From NCBI GenBank assembly GCA_963969395.1, contig OZ017802.1, positions 22,227,410 through 22,291,409 on the forward strand: a stretch of 64,000 nt of DNA, read 5' to 3'. This DNA comes from Pseudoscleropodium purum (taxonomy: Eukaryota; Streptophyta; Bryopsida; Hypnales; Brachytheciaceae). Below, one piece after another: positions 60,380 through 64,000 of the stretch. Both the position numbers and the translations under genes were made by a program. Every line of letters starts with the position of its first letter. The first letter of the stretch is position 1. Under the pieces are notes generated by a model. That model was not told the DNA's origin. It did not search any database and was given only the letters and a program-made list of their open reading frames with translations.

Positions 60380-60740
60380 TTAACTAGAGACTTGTAGCCT
60401 CGAACTCCCTAGCTGTTGGACCCCAAGCTCCCACAACTGATGAATCATGACTTCTCCATACTTGAGACCCTGACTCCCCACCAACTAAATCCAACTCTCC
60501 AATATACAGAGCCTGACTCCCAGCTACTAAATCGACCTCCAATACTTGGAACCTCGACCCCAATATCTAGAGCCCCAATTTCTTGGTATCTAGAGCCTCA
60601 ATTCCCAGTGACAGGATCATGATTCCGTGACATACAGAGCGTTGACCCCTCAGTATCCAAACCCCAACTCCCGAGTGGCAAGACCTCGAGCTCTCTAGCT
60701 ACAAGACTTTGACTCCCCAGCCTACTAGACCTTTCCTCAA
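60380..60740 (+). repeat. Degenerate minisatellite
   Basis: A unit of roughly 25-32 bp with the theme GAGCCTCGACTCCCCAGTAT then CTA recurs about a dozen times with much variation (for example at 60505, 60545, 60570, 60595, 60700). The 68-codon ORF 60416-60622 is a by-product. Confidence 0.65.
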
Positions 60741-63042
60741 GTTCCTTCAAGAAAACCCACCGGAAAAATAATAGAAAATCATTTGTTTATTTTTTAGGGG
60801 GAGGGTTAAGGGTTGGAGGTTAGATTAATTACGATTGTGGTGTAGACCACACCCTTCTATGGACCTATCTCTAATCTTAGAAGCTAAACTTTGGACTTTT
60901 CCAAGAAGATCTTGGAAACTAGACTTTAGAGTTATTTGTTGTGGGGGTTCAAAGCTTCGCCATCAAGTTGGGTTTAACACCAATTGTAGGACTTTACAAC
61001 ACCCAAGGGGTTCAAAAGTCTATTGTATAGATGTTTTAATATATACTATAGGACTTTAAATTTAGCCACAAGTTCAAAGCTTCACCATCTCGGAGGGGGG
61101 TCTACTCAACAAGGACAACTTTAGAAGAAAGTTAGTTTCTACAACAACAAAATACTCCCGTGGAAGGACAAGAGGTTAATTGTACCAAATATTCCTCCCT
61201 TAATGTTCCCACTCACACACTGAAGGCCCCCTAAAGCGGCATCGCCAAGGTATGGTGGAGCATTGCACTAGGATTAGTACAAGACAACCGGATTTCTTAA
61301 ACCACACAAGTATCTCACATATTCATGAAAGAACTTCTAACTTCACCACCTAACACACAAGAATACACATGGCAAGATAGAAGGACCCTTAAGGACCTTC
61401 AAACAACTCGGAATAGAACAATAATAGAGCCAAACATGCTCCGAAAACACCATAGGGGAGTTGGGCTTCAAATGCCAAGTATCCAAAACAACTTGAATCC
61501 ACAAATCCAACAACAAAATGAAGTGGGTGATTTTAGAGAGGAAAATTGAGCCCTTAAATAGGTTTCAAAGGACCACTCCCCCCCCCCCCCCCCCCTCAAT
61601 TCCTATGGGTAACCTTATCAACTTGGATTTTCATCTTCATCCTCAAAGATTTTCATCCTACTCCTAAACTTTTAACTATCTACCACATGCTAGACCAACA
61701 TCCTAGCTTTTGGAGATTAACTCCAAATGCCAAACAAATTGCGCCATTGGCTCCAAAACACCATTTTTAGTTCATGATGCCCCCACCCCACCCCACATTG
61801 AGATCAAAAACCCAACAGAGGCTAGCGTAGATTAAAAAATCAAGTTAGGATAATTTCCCAAATCTTAGTGGTTCCCTATCTTGAGAAAAGTAACTAGCCT
61901 GTAGTCTTTAGTAGGTGCAAGTAAGTAAGAAAAGGCTCCTTGTTGATTTCATTTCACCAACATGTGCTCCCGAAGCACCAGTCAATATCACGAGGACCCA
62001 CCACGTGATTAATTCTCAAGGAATCTGGCCTTTATCGGAATCTTGTTGCTATCAAAATGTCGCTAAATTTGGTGGCGCGCATTATTAGTATAAAATAAGC
62101 TAGTCTAATTTTTAGTGAGAGTTTACCACAACTGGGGTAATTTCCAAGAAATTCCTATCAAAGGTTAGAACAGTTGACGACCTAGAAGAGATTCTTTTGC
62201 AAGTCAGAAGATGTCAGGAATTTCCATGAGATATCTTAGGGAGTCTCATGGGTGGCATGCAAGTCTGCTTTGTTACTGGCACACTTGGTCGGTAGAGATC
62301 TAAAATGGTTAAATGGCCATCTCCTTGAAATATCGATCATGCAAGAATCTTTTGTAGATGAGGGAATCTTGAGAAACCAATTTTGCTATTGGACTCCTAG
62401 CATGGGATTTATCCTAAAACACCATTTTTGGGTAGTAGATTCCTCCATGGCTCCATACTTTGGTTGTAGCACCTACATACTAACAATTGGGGTTTTTTAG
62501 GAAGGCATTGTTCTAATGGGGAATTTAAAACATAACTTTAGGACCCGACTTATTGGCCTTGTTGTGGATCCCTCAGATCGACTTAGCCATAAATTGCCAC
62601 ATTCATAGTAGGATATAGCCCTTAAGGTGCTGTATGACTTAAACCTACAAACTAATTATATTGTGATTCTCTTACTACTCCCAAGTTGGTTTTGAGGGAG
62701 TTCTACATATACAATCAAAACTAGACCAAATACTATAATGGATATGTTACAACCCTATTTTGGTTCTATACTCTTTCTATGGCTTTTTGTATACTTTTAG
62801 CTATTTGAAATTACAGTTTAAAACAAAAGAAAATCTATAAGTCCCAAGTGACAAATTGGGAGCTCACAGAATCCCAAAAAGAAGAAGAGAAAAGATGAAT
62901 TCAAGAAAAATTCAACGAGGAGGAATTCCAACATCTACCAACTACCAAGAATCAAAATTAACATGGAAGGAGCATACAAGCAAGCGATGGAAATTGAAGT
63001 GGAAAGTGGTGAAGAAAAGGCCAACGTTGTTGAGGTTAGTGC
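60741..63042. other. Spacer with short repeats and a C homopolymer
   Basis: No gene is recognisable. A loose direct repeat ('gttcaaagcttcgccatc' / 'gttcaaagcttcaccatc') lies at 60948 and 61074. An 18-base C run is at 61578-61595. ORFs at 62252-62500 and 62856-63053 resemble nothing known. Confidence 0.45.
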
Positions 63043-63985
63043 TTAACCCCTAAAGGTTAAAATTGCATTTTTTGGCAACATAGTGATTTTGGGCAGCTGA
63101 TGTAGTTCACTATGAATGGAATTTTTACTTTTCTTTTCTGAAATTTTCACACAACATGTGCCCGAGGAGTAGCTTTAAGGCCCAAAAATTTTCATAACTT
63201 TTGACTACATGGTTCAAAATTTATTACATGATATGTAATTTTCAACACTCGGTGGGCAGCCTAAAAATTTCTTAAAAAATCACTTTTTTCAAAAATAAAA
63301 TTTTGAAATTGGTTTTCTAGATTTATATATACATGGAAAGCTTTTGAATCATTCCAATTTTGATTTACAAGATGAAAGTTATGAAGTGTTTTAGTTTGTG
63401 GGTAGTTATGGATTCCCTACTTGAAAATAAGCTTTGGAGTCCTTTATTTAATTTAATATTTCATATTTTTTGAAAAAAATAAAAACATATGATGTAGATT
63501 ATTTATTACTACATTACCCCCATTGGATTTGGCAAATTTCAATGGTATATTAAAATTCTTAACAATTTAGTGTTTTGAATCACTTTGTACTTCTTTCAAC
63601 ATACTATTTTTTTCCTATATGCTATGCAATTTCAAAAGATCTAAAAAATTTCAGCATATAGCCAACTTGCCTTGAAGAATGAACCCAAAGAATAACCACC
63701 ATTTTGGACATTTTTTCATACAAATGTGACCTTGTGAAGTGCAATTGCCCGTATTTTCACAAGGTCAAAAAAAGGATTATTGTCACTTCAAATGTTAATA
63801 TATTGCAATCTACACGGTAGAAAATTTTGAAATTTTTTCCACATCTTTTCAAACTAGTTTTCTATAAGACCCTATGGTTTCATGTGTCTATAAATGTTTT
63901 TCATCTAAAATTTGGTGCTTGTATCCGAAATGATAGTTTTGGAGCATTTTTGGTGGAAACATAGTCTCCAACCTTTAGGGGTTAA
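63043..63985 (+). mobile_element. 943-bp TTAA-bounded non-autonomous element, well preserved
   Basis: It begins TTAACCCCTAAAGGTT and ends with the exact inverse AACCTTTAGGGGTTAA, a 16-bp perfect terminal repeat. If TTAA is the target site, the element proper is CCCCTAAAGGTT...AACCTTTAGGGG. TTAA targeting with C-rich ends is known for piggyBac and Kolobok transposons. It has no coding capacity, so it would depend on a transposase elsewhere. A second, older copy lies inverted at 24593-25534, and diverged relatives lie near 15236 and 40010. Confidence 0.8.
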
Positions 63986-64000
63986 TCGTCCTCTCTTAAG

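Overview
The window looks like nuclear DNA from a streptophyte, most likely a seed-free land plant (moss, liverwort, lycophyte or fern) or a close algal relative. It has intron-split genes with GT..AG splice sites, a plant-type very-long-chain 3-ketoacyl-CoA reductase, and large amounts of plant-style transposon debris (CACTA/En-Spm, hAT, gag-like elements). The species itself cannot be read from the sequence. No rRNA, CRISPR array, bacterial operon or convincing tRNA gene was seen.

Two host genes appear intact, both on the + strand. At 4754-14601 is a 24-exon gene whose exons join in phase into about 1203 codons and match WASH complex subunit 4 (SWIP/WASHC4) along its whole length. At 36464-38450 is a 5-exon gene of 320 codons for the ER 3-ketoacyl-CoA reductase (KCR) of fatty-acid elongation. 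Nothing in the sequence links their functions.

The rest is transposon territory. 1-2790: decayed hAT transposase. 15236-35600: AT-rich repeats, a decayed TGTCGCA-ended gag-like element (19095-22388) with a duplicated 1-kb 3' unit, a SWIM-zinc-finger remnant, and one copy of a 942-bp TTAA-bounded element. 39061-39447: small inverted-repeat structures. 43401-43628: broken cyclophilin piece. 43629-59919: a 16.3-kb CACTA element. 60380-60740: degenerate minisatellite. 63043-63985: second, well-preserved copy of the TTAA-bounded element.

The CACTA element is the most interesting object. It has about 45-bp terminal inverted repeats and a TNP2-type transposase on the - strand. A TNPA/Ptta-like gene lies on the + strand, diverging from a common central region. 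Inside are fragments resembling two host genes: the C-terminal (PCI) end of proteasome subunit RPN6, and an FCP1/NIF-like phosphatase domain whose first catalytic Asp reads Asn. Its transposase is interrupted by a 3275-bp element (46926-50200) with a perfect 5-bp target duplication; removing that element and one duplication copy rejoins the transposase reading frame. Across several of these decayed elements the premature stops are mostly TAG with some TGA, as expected from deamination of methylated CHG and CG sites.
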